The notes: generated from the letters alone by a model not told the origin. A DNA stretch of 64,000 bases from Erinaceus europaeus (GCF_950295315.1 NC_080168.1:63511838-63575837); one strand, 5' to 3'; shown: positions 32,066-43,212, numbered from the stretch's first letter. Made by a program: numbers and translations.

Positions 32066-32138
32066 TTTCTTTTTCTTTCTTTTTTTTTTTTTGCCTTCAG
32101 GGTTATTGCTCTTAACCCACTGTGCTACTGCCCGACCC
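32066..32138 (-). mobile_element. 73-bp internally deleted SINE-A with exact target duplication
   Basis: Flanked by tctggacatttct on both sides (32053-32065 and from about 32139). The reverse complement is a head 'gggtcgggcagtagcacagt' fused directly to the 3' end 'aataaccctgaaggc' and an A tail. Confidence 0.85.
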
Positions 32139-32437
32139 TCTCTGGACATTTCTAGAAGTTAAAGGCAGCCTATCTGTAGATGCTATCAGGGATCTGTTCC
32201 ACATGAGCTCAAAGTTGCTAGAAATTTCTCTAAGCACCCTCAGTGGGGGCATCTGATGATCTAAACTTCAGAATATCTCCCCTTTTTTACCTTACAGCCA
32301 TGGCTTTCACTCAGAAAATCTAAGAATCCTCAATCTTCAAATTTCCTATCAAATGTACCATGGGTTCACATAAAGTATCAATCTAAGTAGTAAGGGTTGG
32401 ATTTGTTGTGGAAAAAAAAAAAATCAGTTCTACTCAC

Positions 32438-32482
32438 CACATTTTTCCCTTCATTTTGGGCATCTCGATAGTCAGGATTAAG
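32438..32482 (-). CDS. ITPR2: ITPR2 coding exon 10: 45-nt microexon at the S1-equivalent position
   Basis: This 45-nt exon has 15 codons (residues about 318-332), LNPDYRDAQNEGKNV. The acceptor is ttgtag|CTTAAT and the donor TGTG|gtgagt. It is phase 0 on both sides, so inclusion or skipping preserves frame. It sits alone between the two longest introns in the window (12.9 and 10.4 kb). By position (after YLAAE) and length it corresponds to the 15-residue S1 segment that is alternatively spliced in ITPR1. Whether it is skipped in ITPR2 cannot be seen from sequence. Confidence 0.93.
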
Positions 32483-32640
32483 CTACAACAAAACAAAAGA
32501 CAGGTTGTGAATCCCTACTAAAAGCACATTAGCAACACCCACAACGTTCATTTCATGAGGAACTGCTCCACTGTGCCTAAGCATAACACAAAAAGAAGCT
32601 AAGAAAGATGCTTAATAAATGCCAAAATTTATATCTTTTG

Positions 32641-32800
32641 TATTTTAATTTTAATGAGATATGAGATAGAGATACAGAGAAAAAGACACATAGAGATAGA
32701 CTAGAGCACGGCTCAGCTCTGGCTGTTGGTGCTGGGGATTGAACCTGAAGCATCAGTGCCTCAGGCATGAAAGTCTTTTGCAGAGCCATCATGCTGCCTT
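32641..32800 (-). mobile_element. SINE-C copy
   Basis: 'agagcacggctcagctctgg' and 'gcctcaggcatgaaagtctt', reversed. It is 160 nt upstream, in transcript sense, of exon 10. Confidence 0.75.
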
Positions 32801-33174
32801 TGCAGCACAAATGCTATAATTTAAATGACTACCTTCAAAGACTAGTTAAGGAGAAGAGAGCTAACATGCCAAGTTCATGGCCTTTTTTTGTCAGTAGAGT
32901 TGAATCTTTTATGGAGAGAGAGCAGACAAGCCCACCCATTTGGATCAAACACTCAAGACTCTGCCCTTTTGTCTAAAATCTACCTGTTACAATTCAGACA
33001 CCAATTAAAAAAAAAAAAGGAGAGGTATGACCATGATTCAAGGCAAAGAATAAACAACTACAGATACACTATAAATAAATAAGCAGGATCAGAAACCTAA
33101 AAATAATAATAATTTTAAAAAATAAAGCAGGATCAGACCGCTATCCTATGAAACTAGAAGAAGAAAAAATCACT

Positions 33175-33490
33175 TGAAAACTCAACAAGCTACAACTGGG
33201 ATTTCATCAGAAACTGACTAAGCCATAGCCACCAAGTTGCAGATACTACTATGATTTCATCCTGGCCTCCCTGGGCACACAACCTCACCAATGTGTCCCA
33301 GGACCTCTCCTCTCCAGAGCTGTCCCCACTAGGGAAAAATAGAACCAGGCTGGGGGTATGGATCAATGTGCCTATATACCCATGTCCAGCGGAAAAGCCA
33401 AAATTCCCACCTTCTGCACCCCATAAAGAATTCTGGTCCACACTCCCAGAGGTGGAGAAATGTTACAGGAAGAGGAGCAGAGGGCTCTGA
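33175..33490 (+). mobile_element. LINE-G copy, left part
   Basis: 'caagttgcagatactactat', 'aaccaggctgggggtatgga' and 'cccaccttctgcacccca' match 46690. The element resumes at 34214 after two SINE insertions. Confidence 0.78.
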
Positions 33491-33582
33491 ACTCCAATTC
33501 CATCAGGACCCAGAGAGTGAAGAGAGAGAGAAAGAGAAAGAAAAAAAAAAAAAAGGAAGGTCATTTAGAAGTACTAACAGGT

Positions 33583-33797
33583 GGGGACTGGGTAGTGGCA
33601 CACCTGGTTAAGCACACATGCAACAGTGCACAAGGACCTACACTCAAGCCCCGGTCCCCACTTGCAGGGGGAAAGCTTCACTAGTGGTGAAGCAGGGCTG
33701 CAGGTGTCTCTCTCTCTCCCCCTGTCACCCACTTCCCCTCTCCATTTCTGGCTATCTCTATTTATAAATAAAGATTTTTTTAAAAAAAGAAGATGAA
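33583..33797 (+). mobile_element. SINE-B inserted in LINE-G
   Basis: Flanked by gaagtactaacaggt (33568-33582 and about 33799-33813). Confidence 0.9.
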
Positions 33798-33886
33798 GAA
33801 GTACTAACAGGTATAGCTATGACTTAGGAAGAGAAGGCAGGACCACAGAATAAATGGGTAAATATATATAAATATTGACAGTTGAG

Positions 33887-34213
33887 GGCCAGATGGTAGC
33901 GCAGTGGGTTAAATGCCATGGTGCAAAGTGCAAGGAGCAGCGTAAGGATCCCAGTTCAAGCCCCTGGCTTCCCACTTGCAGGGGGGTTGCTTCACAAGCA
34001 GTGAAGCAGGTTTGCAGGTGTCTATCTTTCTCTCCCTCTCTCTGTCTTCCCCTCCTCTCTCCATTTCTCTCTGTCCTATCCAACAACAATGACAACAATA
34101 TCAACAATAATAGTAACAACGATAAACAAGAGCAACAAAAGGGAAAAATGGCCTCCAGGAGCAGTGGATTCATAGTTCAGGCACTGAGCCCCAGCAATAC
34201 CCCTGGAGACAAA
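33887..34213 (+). mobile_element. SINE-A long form inserted in LINE-G
   Basis: 'gtagcgcagtgggttaaatg' head and 'ggcctccaggagcagtggat' 3' segment. 'gacagtt' recurs on both sides. Confidence 0.88.
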
Positions 34214-34400
34214 ATACATATATAGACAGTTATAGAAATGATGGTCAACCCGTATCTGTGACAGTGGGAGAACTATTACAGTTTCCAATGGAAGGAATGG
34301 GAACATAGAGCTCTAGTGGTGGCAGTGGTGGAATTATATCCCTGTTATCTCATAATTTTATAAATAAATATTAAGTCACTAATAAATTTTTTAAATGAAT
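34214..34400 (+). mobile_element. LINE-G copy, right part with tail
   Basis: 'gtggaattatatccctgtta', then 'attaagtcactaataaattt', matches the end of 46690. Confidence 0.75.
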
Positions 34401-34442
34401 ATAGATAATAGAATAATAATATAAAACTAGAATGCCACATGA

Positions 34443-34752
34443 TTTTTTTTTGCCTCTAGGGTTATTGCTGGGTCTCAGTGCCTGCACTAAAACTCCACTG
34501 CTGCTGGATGCCATTTTTTCCCTTTTTGTTGCTTAACTTTTGTTGTTGTTACTATTGTTCTTGTTGGATATGATAGAGAGAAATCGAGAGAGGAGGGGAA
34601 AACAGAGGGGGAGAGAAAGATAGACACTTGCAGACCTGATTCACTGCTTGTAAATCAACCCTCTGCAGGTGGGGAGCCAGGGCCTCGAGCTGGGATCTTT
34701 ACACAGGTCCTTGCACTTTGCACCATGTGTGCTTAACCCACTGCACTACCCA
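34443..34752 (-). mobile_element. SINE-A long form (downstream member of a tandem pair)
   Basis: Left 'tttttttttgcctctagggt', right 'cttaacccactgcactaccc'. It joins the next SINE-A without a target duplication between them. Confidence 0.88.
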
Positions 34753-35048
34753 CCTTTTTTTTTTTTTTGCCTCCAGGGTTATGGCTGGGGCTTGGTGCCA
34801 GTACTGAGAATGTATTGTTCTTGGATTTTCTCCATTTCTTTGTTGTTGTTATTGTTATTGTTGGATAGGATAGAGAGAAATAGAGAGAGGAGGAGAAGAC
34901 AGAGACGGGGAGAGAAAGATAGACAACTGCAGACCTGCTTCACCACCTATGAAGCAACTCCCCTGCAGGTGGGGAGCCGGGGACTCAAACTGGGATCCTT
35001 ATGCCAGTCCTCCATTTGCGATTAACCTGGTGCACTACCTCCCAGCCC
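34753..35048 (-). mobile_element. SINE-A long form (upstream member of a tandem pair)
   Basis: Left 'tttttttttgcctccagggt', right 'aacctggtgcactacctccc'. The outer flanks gccacatgattttt and gccacacaattttt enclose the pair. Confidence 0.88.
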
Positions 35049-35051
35049 CCG

Positions 35052-35136
35052 CCACACAATTTTTAGTAGGATGGCAAGCAATCAACCCAGGGCCTTGGAT
35101 ATGTGTAATCATACTGAGTCACCCCTGAGGCCCAAT
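35052..35136 (-). mobile_element. SINE-F-like fragment
   Basis: 'ggcaagcaatcaacccaggg...ggcccaatt' resembles a reversed tRNA-type head. Confidence 0.4.
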
Positions 35137-35580
35137 TTGTAATCTATTAATACATTTTGGGAGAAAGAAAGGGAAGAGCAATAGTAGAGGGATAAAGAAA
35201 GGGGGAGGTACGAAGTCAGGCAGCACGTGGTTCCATTTATATGATATCTAAGAAGATACAAAAAGATAAAACTCAAAAGACAAGATACTCAAATTCAAAA
35301 AGTTTTGCTTTTTAGTAGCAACGGAAGTTCCAGAACAGTGCCCAGAAGGTGCTTATCAATTATTTTAAGCCAACTATTATGATTTATATGTACACAACTC
35401 TGTGTGTGTAGACAGAAATAAAGAATAAATTAAAACCAGTCTTCATCTATTCCCCCATTTAAGATCACACAGATGCACCCCTGAAAGGAGTCTGCACAGC
35501 TGGATCCAAACTCTATCCAAGAAAAAGCCCCTTAAGCCTCCAGGGAAATCAGGACTCCCATTTGTGAAAAGAAGATGTCT
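35137..35580. other. Intronic unique sequence
   Basis: AT-rich, nothing recognised. Confidence 0.4.
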
Positions 35581-35911
35581 AGGGGGTTGGGCGGTAGCAC
35601 AGCGGGTTAAGCGCAAAGCGCGAGGACCAGCGAAAGGATCCCAGTTCAAGCCCCCAGCTCCCCACCTGCAGGGGAGTCTTTTCACAGGTGGTGAAGCAGA
35701 TCTGCAGGTGTCTATCCTTCTCTCCCCCTCTATGTCTTCCCCTCCTCTCTCTGTCCTATCCAACAACAACATCAATAACAACAATAACCACCACAACAAG
35801 GCTACAACAACAAGGGCAACAAAAGGGAAAAAAATGGCCTCCAGGAGTAGTGAATTCATAGTACAGGCACTGAGCCCCAGCAATAACCCTAGAGGCAAAA
35901 AAAAAAAAAAG
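35581..35911 (+). mobile_element. SINE-A long form
   Basis: Flanked by gatgtcta on both sides. It carries the pseudo-exon signals discussed in the findings (35666-35888 on the minus strand). Confidence 0.92.
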
Positions 35912-36085
35912 GATGTCTAAACATGAAATGCTGATCACACTAACTGCATATCATCAGATTTTGTATATTTATGTCTTTGGAAGCAATCCTAAAGATATGT
36001 AGAGTTACTACTTCAGTAAATTCATTATACTGGTAATATAATGGTAATAATGATAATAGTGGTGGTAGTGATAAAAAAAATGAGG

Positions 36086-36421
36086 GGGGTCAGGCAGTAG
36101 CGTAGGGTTAAGCACACGTAGCACAGAGTGCAGGGACCGGCATAAGGATCCCAGTTCAAGCCCCAGCTCCCCACCTGCAGGGGAGTCACTTCACAAGTGG
36201 TGAAGCTGGTCTGCAGGTGTCTATCTTTCTCTCCCTGTCTCTGTCTTCCCCTCCTCTCTCCATTTCTCTCTGTCCTATCCAACAATGAATGACATCAACA
36301 ACAACAATACTAACCACAGCAGGGCTACAACAACAAGGGCAACAAAAGGGAGGAAAATGGCCTCCAGGAGCAGTGGATTCGTGGTGTATGCACTGAGCCC
36401 CAGCAATAACCCTGGAGGCAA
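36086..36421 (+). mobile_element. SINE-A long form with exact target duplication
   Basis: Flanked by aaaaaaaatgagg (36073-36085 and 36422-36434). Confidence 0.92.
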
Positions 36422-36433
36422 AAAAAAAATGAG

Positions 36434-36718
36434 GAAGCATAGGGAGAAGTAGTTGCTGAAAAAAATTTAAGTCGGTACATTCACTAATATTAACTCAAGG
36501 CCAAAGAAATACGTGCCTTAATAATATGCTCTGATTGCAGTCTTCTTTCCTTCTCTAAATATAGGAATCACATTTACTAAAATAATTCATTAAGGTGAAT
36601 AGAAAAAATTATATTAACTGTAAAGAGGAGGAAGGAATGGTTACATGGAAATTTGAAATCTTCTAGGACTTTACAGAAAATCTTTCCTTTCTTAAAAAAA
36701 AATAGTCTAGATCTGGCA

Positions 36719-36719
<1 letters not shown>
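36434..36719. other. Intronic unique sequence
   Basis: AT-rich, nothing recognised. Confidence 0.4.

Positions 36720-36792
<73 letters not shown>
36720..36792 (+). repeat. (GT)n(GA)n compound microsatellite
   Basis: About 11 GT units, then GA units with one interruption. Confidence 0.95.
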
Positions 36793-37070
36793 ACTCTACA
36801 ATACTTTTAATCACTCATTCAATAAATATTAACAGAGCAGCAAGGGCTAAGCATGATGACATGCTATTTTAGCAAAAAGAAAGGACCATGGTTCTTGCTC
36901 ACAAGGTCTTGTAATTTAGGAGAGAGAAAAAATGCTATCAATAGCTGTTGTCCAAAACAGAATGTGGCCAGAGCTGCTATGAATAATTTACAGATGACAG
37001 AGGTCAGAGGAGTGAGGAGTCCATGGTGAACACACATATACTAGATTTATTCATGGAGACGGGAGCATCT

Positions 37071-37420
37071 GGGGGGGCAGGAGGTAGAGCACCAGATTAA
37101 ACATACATAGTACAAAGTGCAAGGACCTGCATAAGGATCCCAGTTCGAGTCCCCGGCTCCCCATCTGCAGGGGGGTCACTTTACAAGCGGTGAAGCAGGT
37201 CTGCAGATGTCTACCTGTCTCTCTCCCTCCCCTTTCAATTTCTCTGTCCTATCCAATAAACCAAAAAAAGAAAGAAAGAAAGAAAGAAAAGAAAGAAAGA
37301 CAGACAGACAGAAAGAAAGAAAGATGGCTACAGGAGCAGTGGATTCATAGTGTAGGCATCAAGCCCCAATGATAACCCTGGAGGCAAAAATAAAATAAAA
37401 CAAAATAAAATAAAATAGGG
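37071..37420 (+). mobile_element. SINE-A long form with internal AAAG/CAGA expansion
   Basis: Head 'ggaggtagagcaccagatta'. An (AAAG)n tract at 37267-37323 replaces the usual CAA-rich part. The 3' segment is 'ggctacaggagcagtggatt' with an (AAAAT)n tail. Confidence 0.85.
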
Positions 37421-37720
37421 AGAGGAAGAATATTGGACCTTCAGGGCTAGAAAGGAAGGAGGAAGCCAGAGCAGGTGGCCAGAGCCTAGGCCCCACAGGG
37501 GAGGAAGAGGGGTTCCCACACGTACTACTGGGAAGCACCCCTTCCAGACCCACCCACTTGGCAGAGAAGCCCTGGGGAGTAGGGTGCAGTTCCTGGCTGT
37601 GTCTTGGTCACTGCAGCAGATGCTTCTGTTCTTCAGAACATTCCATTTGGGTAATCAAGTGTTCAGATCAGTTTTACTCCATAGACAGGATTGTCATGTG
37701 AGTGCTTTTCATTGAAAAAA

Positions 37721-37774
37721 AAATTATATATATATATATAAATATATATATTATATATATAATATATATATATA

Positions 37775-37820
<46 letters not shown>
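37721..37820. repeat. (TA)n low-complexity tract
   Basis: 100 nt of TA units broken by AATA/ATTA. It can form hairpins. Confidence 0.95.
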
Positions 37821-37822
<2 letters not shown>

Positions 37823-38029
37823 CTCTTTCTTACCACTGGCAGTTCAGAGCCCACCTATTATTCTGATTGATAAATCTAGAAAAGGAGAAATTAACCTTTC
37901 TTGGTCATCTATGTCCTATGCTCTGGCTAAAACACTTGATGGAAAACTAGATCAGAGGATACTGAAAGGGGTGGCCACATCAGTCAGAAGATTCTATGTT
38001 CATGCACAGGTTCTTGAGTGCCAAATGAT

Positions 38030-38187
38030 TAATGGCTTATAGTACAGTTGTTGACACTAGGGTAAAATTTCTTATCTCCCTATGATAAGTGTCTGCAAAC
38101 ACTCTCACCCCCAATCTAGGTGCTTTCCCACCATTATGCACCAGGACCCCAACCAACCTCCTCCCTGCCCTCCTTCCTTGTGGGAAG
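38030..38187 (-). mobile_element. LINE-I fragment
   Basis: 'taatggcttatagtacagtt', 'cctatgataagtgtctgcaa' and 'atgcaccaggacccc' match 26225. Confidence 0.65.
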
Positions 38188-38856
38188 CTTTAAATTAATT
38201 AAGCCCAAAGGCTACTGAAGTTAGGAAACAAGTATTTACTGCCCTCTGGTGGAAGACTGGCCTATCTACAAACAAGCTAGTTGTCTTTAAACTGGAGGCA
38301 TAAAATCTGCAATATAGAACTTGATCTATCTTGTTTTGGAAGCCATCATCAAAGTTACTACTTGAAGAGCAGAGAAGGGAAATGTCCAAACCAGCAGGAT
38401 AGAAACAGTGACACTTGACAGTGACAGCAGCAGTGACTTGGAGAGGCTTTCATGTTACCCTATTCAAAACAGGACACAGTAACTCTCTCCCTCTGTGTGG
38501 CTGAGGGCACTCCCATCCCACCAAGATGATATGAGTACAAAATCCAGAGCAAAATGGTGACGCTCATGTGGACAAATATGGGAAGACCCATGACTGCTCA
38601 CTTTCCCCTCCTATCACCTAATTACAGGCATGGCCAAAGAAACAGGTATTCTAAGAAGAAAGGCTAATAAAACAGCACTGTAGTTAGTGTGTCAGCTGGC
38701 AAGGTCACAAATGTCTTGAGTATAATGCACAATTAAATATTTAATTTCACAATTTGCTTATGATTCTTTAATATTGTTTATTTCCCATAAATATCCAATT
38801 CTCTACAATGATATTACCAGAGACTTTTACGTGAAATAAGGGTCAGCTAGGCTGAC
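38188..38856. other. Intronic unique sequence
   Basis: No recognised element. Confidence 0.4.
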
Positions 38857-39043
38857 AAAACAGCTCCCTTGGATAATATGCTGTTTTGTCACTTGTGCAA
38901 TCCAGGTTCAAGCCCAGTCCCCCACCACACTGAAGGCTGTGATGCTTGCTGGTATGGTATCTCCTCCTCCCACCCCTCTACCTCTCTGTCTTGTTCTTTC
39001 TATCTGAGAAAGGTGTCGAAGACACAGAGATAACAAAAAAGTG
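38857..39043 (+). mobile_element. SINE-J copy
   Basis: 'acagctcccttggataatat' head, 'caggttcaagcccagtcccc' B box and A-rich end; shared with 39899. Confidence 0.65.
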
Positions 39044-39898
39044 GGGACGGTCTCTTTCCAAATCTTGATTCACTATGGCATTTCAGAGAGTAAAATCAAA
39101 AATGTTTGTTCTCTTGTATCACGACCCTGGTTCCTGCATGTTCTCCATAATTCACAGCAAAAGCAGATGCTCTACCTCAACCATTTGCAATCTGTGTAGC
39201 CCATGTCTTAAACTCAGCTGTGGCATCCTTGGCCTCAGGAATGGCTTCCTCTGCTGTGGATAGTGCTCCCACCCCCTCCAATTCATGTCTGCACCAGCAA
39301 CAGACTCATCACGTTGTCCTAAATGAGTCACCCAGGAAGAGCGAGTTAAAACACAGCATCATGTTGCAGGACTCTACGCATATGCAGAAACATGTGCCTA
39401 GGCTACAGGTAAGGGCCCTTTAAGCCCACCTTGAGGATGATGATGGTTGCCTGCAGATGTCCACAATAGACATTACACAAGTTGTCAGCTGTGTGTGTGT
39501 GCGTGTGCGCGTGCATGCATGCACGTCAGAACAGAACAAAGGGGTTGTGCATGCCTCTCCCCTGGATGGCAAACTTTCAGAGGACTGGGATCTGCTCATC
39601 TTGTTCCTGTCAGGAAATGAATGGCTCCAGCTGGCAGGTATGCAGTACATGTGCAACTTCAGGGAGTTGCTGTGGAGGTCGGAGTTTCTCAGCATCAACA
39701 CTCAGGGTCAGAGATCTGGGTGAGGGGAGCTGTCTGGAGCATCCCAGAGTGTGAGCTGCCCCCTGGCTTCTCCTGAGGTAGCAGGGGTTCCTGTCCCCAG
39801 ACTCAGATCCTTGGGGAGGGGGTGTTAGTTTCTGGCCAGTGTCTCCTAGGAAAATGGAGTGGAGGAGAATCACCCCACTTAATTCACAGGCATAGACC
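39044..39898. other. Intronic unique sequence with a GT/GC-rich patch
   Basis: Contains an alternating GTGTGCGTGCGC-type patch at 39489-39527. Overlapping short frames on both strands are not recognised. Confidence 0.4.
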
Positions 39899-40062
39899 AA
39901 GCCTGTGAAATAGCTCCATTGGATAGTGTACTGCTTTGCCATGTGTACAACCCAGCTTCAAGCCCAGCCCACAGCACACTGAAAGAAGTTTTAGTGCTAT
40001 ATCCTCTCTCTCTCTCTCTGCTTTTCTCCATCTGACACCATAAAACAAAAAAGGTGAACACA
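39899..40062 (+). mobile_element. SINE-J copy
   Basis: 'atagctccattggatagtgt' head and 'cagcttcaagcccagcccac', then a CT tract and an A-rich end. Confidence 0.68.
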
Positions 40063-40752
40063 TAGCATTCAGCCCTAACAATAAAACTCTCCGAGCCAGG
40101 GTTTCTCTTATTACAGTGAAATGATTGGTTTTACAACCTCACATTGTCGGACACATCCACTCATCATCTAATATTCGCTACAATTCAAATGCCCCACACT
40201 CTTCCAGGTGCAAGGTTTCCAGTGGTAGGCAAAGCAGATGTAAGTTTTCCCCATATGGAAGAAAGCCATCCTGGAGGATCACGGGTAGTAAGCAGGCAAG
40301 CACACAAATGTACACATAAACTGTTGTTGAAGGCTACAGCATTTCCTCCAAAACTGGGGAGATTTCTGAACTCCATGAGATTTGGAGAGGAAAACTGACA
40401 TGACTCAGAATCAAAGCCTATTAAAATTCACAAACGCTCAATCAACTCTCACGACACTGCATTAAAGATCGCAGGTTAGTAAGCAGCAGCTCGAGTTACA
40501 CTCAAATCGACAGGCCACTTATAACAGAAGCACTTCCAGGTTTTTCCAAGACACCTTCAGTTCAGTTCTAGAAAATGCTGTCAAAGGAGGAGCTCAAAAC
40601 CCAAAATATATGCTAGAACTGTTCTGGTAACTCAGTGATGGAGTCTCTCACCAGCTGCCCTCCTAGATTACTAACTTCCTTTATGGAATAAGCACGCACA
40701 GTATCTGCTCTATAAAACAGCAAAGTCACTAGCTGACATAGCAACTGTACAA
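40063..40752. other. Intronic unique sequence
   Basis: No recognised element. Confidence 0.4.
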
Positions 40753-40782
40753 TGGGGAGCCAGTGGTGGTGCACCCAGTTAG

Positions 40783-40821
<39 letters not shown>

Positions 40822-40987
40822 GAAGCTCAAGGACTGGCACAAGGATATGGGTTTGAGCTCCCCGCTCCCCACCTATAGGAGGGAAGCTTTACAAGTGGTA
40901 AAGCAAATGTGCAGGTGTTCCTCCCTCCCTCTCTCCCTCTCTCCTCTTCCCCTCTCAATTTCTGTCCTACTCAATTAAAAAAACAAA
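40753..40987 (+). mobile_element. SINE-B copy with (CA)n expansion in the head
   Basis: 'gtggtggtgcacccagttag' head, a (CA)n run at 40784-40817, then a normal body and a short A tail. Confidence 0.8.
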
Positions 40988-41039
40988 GAACTATAGAATG
41001 GATGAAGGCATTTTTCTGGAAGGCTATCTTTCTTTCTTT

Positions 41040-41308
41040 TTTAGTATTTTTTTTAACTTTAGTTTTTATTTTTTCCCTTTTTGTTGCTCTTGTTGTTTAT
41101 TGTCATCGTTGTTGTTGCTGTTATTGCTGTCACTGTTGCTGGATAGGACAGAGAGAAATCAAGAGAGGGGGGGAAGACAGAGAGGGGGAGAGAAAGATAG
41201 ACACCTGCAGACCTGCTTCACTGCCTGTGAAGCGACCCCCTGAAGGTGGGGAGCCGGGGGCTCAAACGGGGATCCTGATGCCGGTCCTTGCACTTTGCGC
41301 CACGTGCT
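41040..41308 (-). mobile_element. SINE-A short form, head-truncated
   Basis: Reversed body through 'cactttgcgccacgtgctt'. The last part of the head ('aacccgctgcgctacc') is missing. Confidence 0.85.
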
Positions 41309-42088
41309 TCTGGAGAGTGGAAAAGCCCAGGAAGGAGGTTAGAAAGTATCAACAGGTGGTTTCTGTACTAAAAAAACGGCTCTGCTTTCATGCTGCTCAT
41401 TCATTTCTTTAAATAAACTTTACAGAGCCAGACTGACAGGGGCCCTCCCCACTACCTCCTGTTTCTCCCCTTCACAGCCCTGTCATGAACGCCTGTCTTC
41501 TCTAAGCTTCCTCATCCTGCCTCTACTACCTGCATTCCGATCTCTCCTAATACAACCATCTCCCTACCAAATTCTATAAACATTGTTTGTTTCTGGCCTT
41601 GACAGAAACTTCTTCTTTGCAGAAATACCATCCTCCCTTGTTGGCATTTGTGAATCTGCCCAACTGACTTTCCAGATGTTTCTCTGACCCTCAGACTTCC
41701 AGTCTTCACAGAAGATGTTCCTCATGGTCCCTCCCCTCCAGGCCCATGCCTCCCTACTGCACTCCCAGATTCTAGCCATGCCGACAACCACATCCACATC
41801 AGCGCTCCTCAAGCGCCGAACCTCTAGGAGTTATGAAACCTCTGTATACTGGCCATGTTCCACCTGCAGGTGTCAGCATTTGGACGCTTTTGATGTTACA
41901 ACTCCACACATAAGCACCTCTGATATTCTTGGTAAAAGCATAGAAAACATATTCCCAGCTACCCAGGCTCAAGTATGCACTTAAGACTAAATTCTCCTCT
42001 TGTCCTGTCATAAAAAGTATACATAACCTATAAAGGTCAAAATTAAGAGTTTTCAATATGCCAGACTGTTTAATGGACAGAAGAGCAT
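41309..42088. other. Intronic unique sequence
   Basis: No recognised element. Confidence 0.4.
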
Positions 42089-42104
42089 TGAAAACCACCT
42101 TCCA

Positions 42105-42402
42105 GGGGGTCAGGCAGTGGTGCAATGGGTTAAGCACACATGGCACGAAGCTCAAGGATCGGCGTAAGGATCCAGCTCCCCACCTGTAGGAGGGGGTCCC
42201 TTCACGGGCAGTGAAGCAGGTCTGTGGTGTCTATCTTTCTCTCCCCCTGTCTTCCCCTCCTCTCTCCATTTCTTTCTGTCCTATCCAACAACGACAACAT
42301 AATTATAACTACAACAACAAGGACAACAAAATGGGAAAAACTGCCTCCAGGAGCAGTGGATTGGTAGTGCAGGCACCGAGCTCCAGCAATAGTCCTGGAG
42401 GC

Positions 42403-42456
<54 letters not shown>

Positions 42457-42516
42457 GAAGGGAGAAAGAAAGAAAGAAAAAAAGAAAGGAAGAAAGAAAG
42501 AAAGAAAGAAAATAAA
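42105..42516 (+). mobile_element. SINE-A long form with expanded (GAAA)n tail
   Basis: Flanked by gaaaaccaccttccag (42089-42104 and about 42518-42533). The tail at 42403-42511 is an AAAG/GAAA microsatellite. Confidence 0.93.
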
Positions 42517-42533
42517 AGAAAACCACCTTCCAG

Positions 42534-42994
42534 AGGTGTTGAACAGAATCTTAGTGAGTCAGGTGTTTGTAATCATCAGAACAGCCCCTATTTATGAAAT
42601 GAATAAATTAGGCGTCACTTACTGGATTCTAACACAGAACCATGTTATGCCCAACACTCCATTATCTGATTCCCTCAACAGTCTCACTATGTAACTATGT
42701 CATTATCTTCATGTTCCAGAGGAGTAAATTGAAACAACATTAATTTGCCAAAAATGGCCTGGCATGCCTCTCAGATACATCCTGAAATCTCCTTCCTCCC
42801 ATCCTCTCAGTGTACAGATACCTGAACAGCTTCTTTGATTCATTCATTCATTCAGAGAAGATGCTTTAAGTACTTTCTCAATATCACTCACTCACTGTCC
42901 TAGGAGATGGGGACACAGAAGAAATGTAGTGAGAAAAAAATCTCCACTTCAACTGAGAAAGACAATAATAATAAAATAATAATAATACATTAAG
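42534..42994. other. Intronic unique sequence
   Basis: No recognised element; an (AAT)n patch lies near 42965. Confidence 0.4.
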
Positions 42995-43092
42995 GAGCCC
43001 CCTCCATCATATGGGAGTGCTACAGCAACAGAAGAAGCTCCAGTGCCATGCCCCTCTCTCTTTGCCTCTCTAGCTGAAAAAGTAATGAAAAA
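42995..43092 (+). mobile_element. SINE-D 3' fragment
   Basis: 'catatgggagtgctacagca', then a CT tract and an A-rich end. Confidence 0.45.
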
Positions 43093-43212
43093 TCAGCGTA
43101 GATGTAGAAAAATCACACTTTTGTGAAGCCTAGTCATTGCCCAAACTGCAATGTCCACACTTAGTCAGGTGGTGGTTTGTACTATGAAGAAAATCACAAC
43201 ACATTGGGTGGG

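Noticed and set aside
35443..35898. 151-codon minus-strand frame as a possible gene
   Set aside because: It is an antisense SINE-A translation. The same string occurs at many SINE-A copies in the window.
40909..41412. 167-codon plus-strand frame as a possible gene
   Set aside because: It runs from a SINE-B tail through a reversed SINE-A into unique sequence, so it is not a conserved product.
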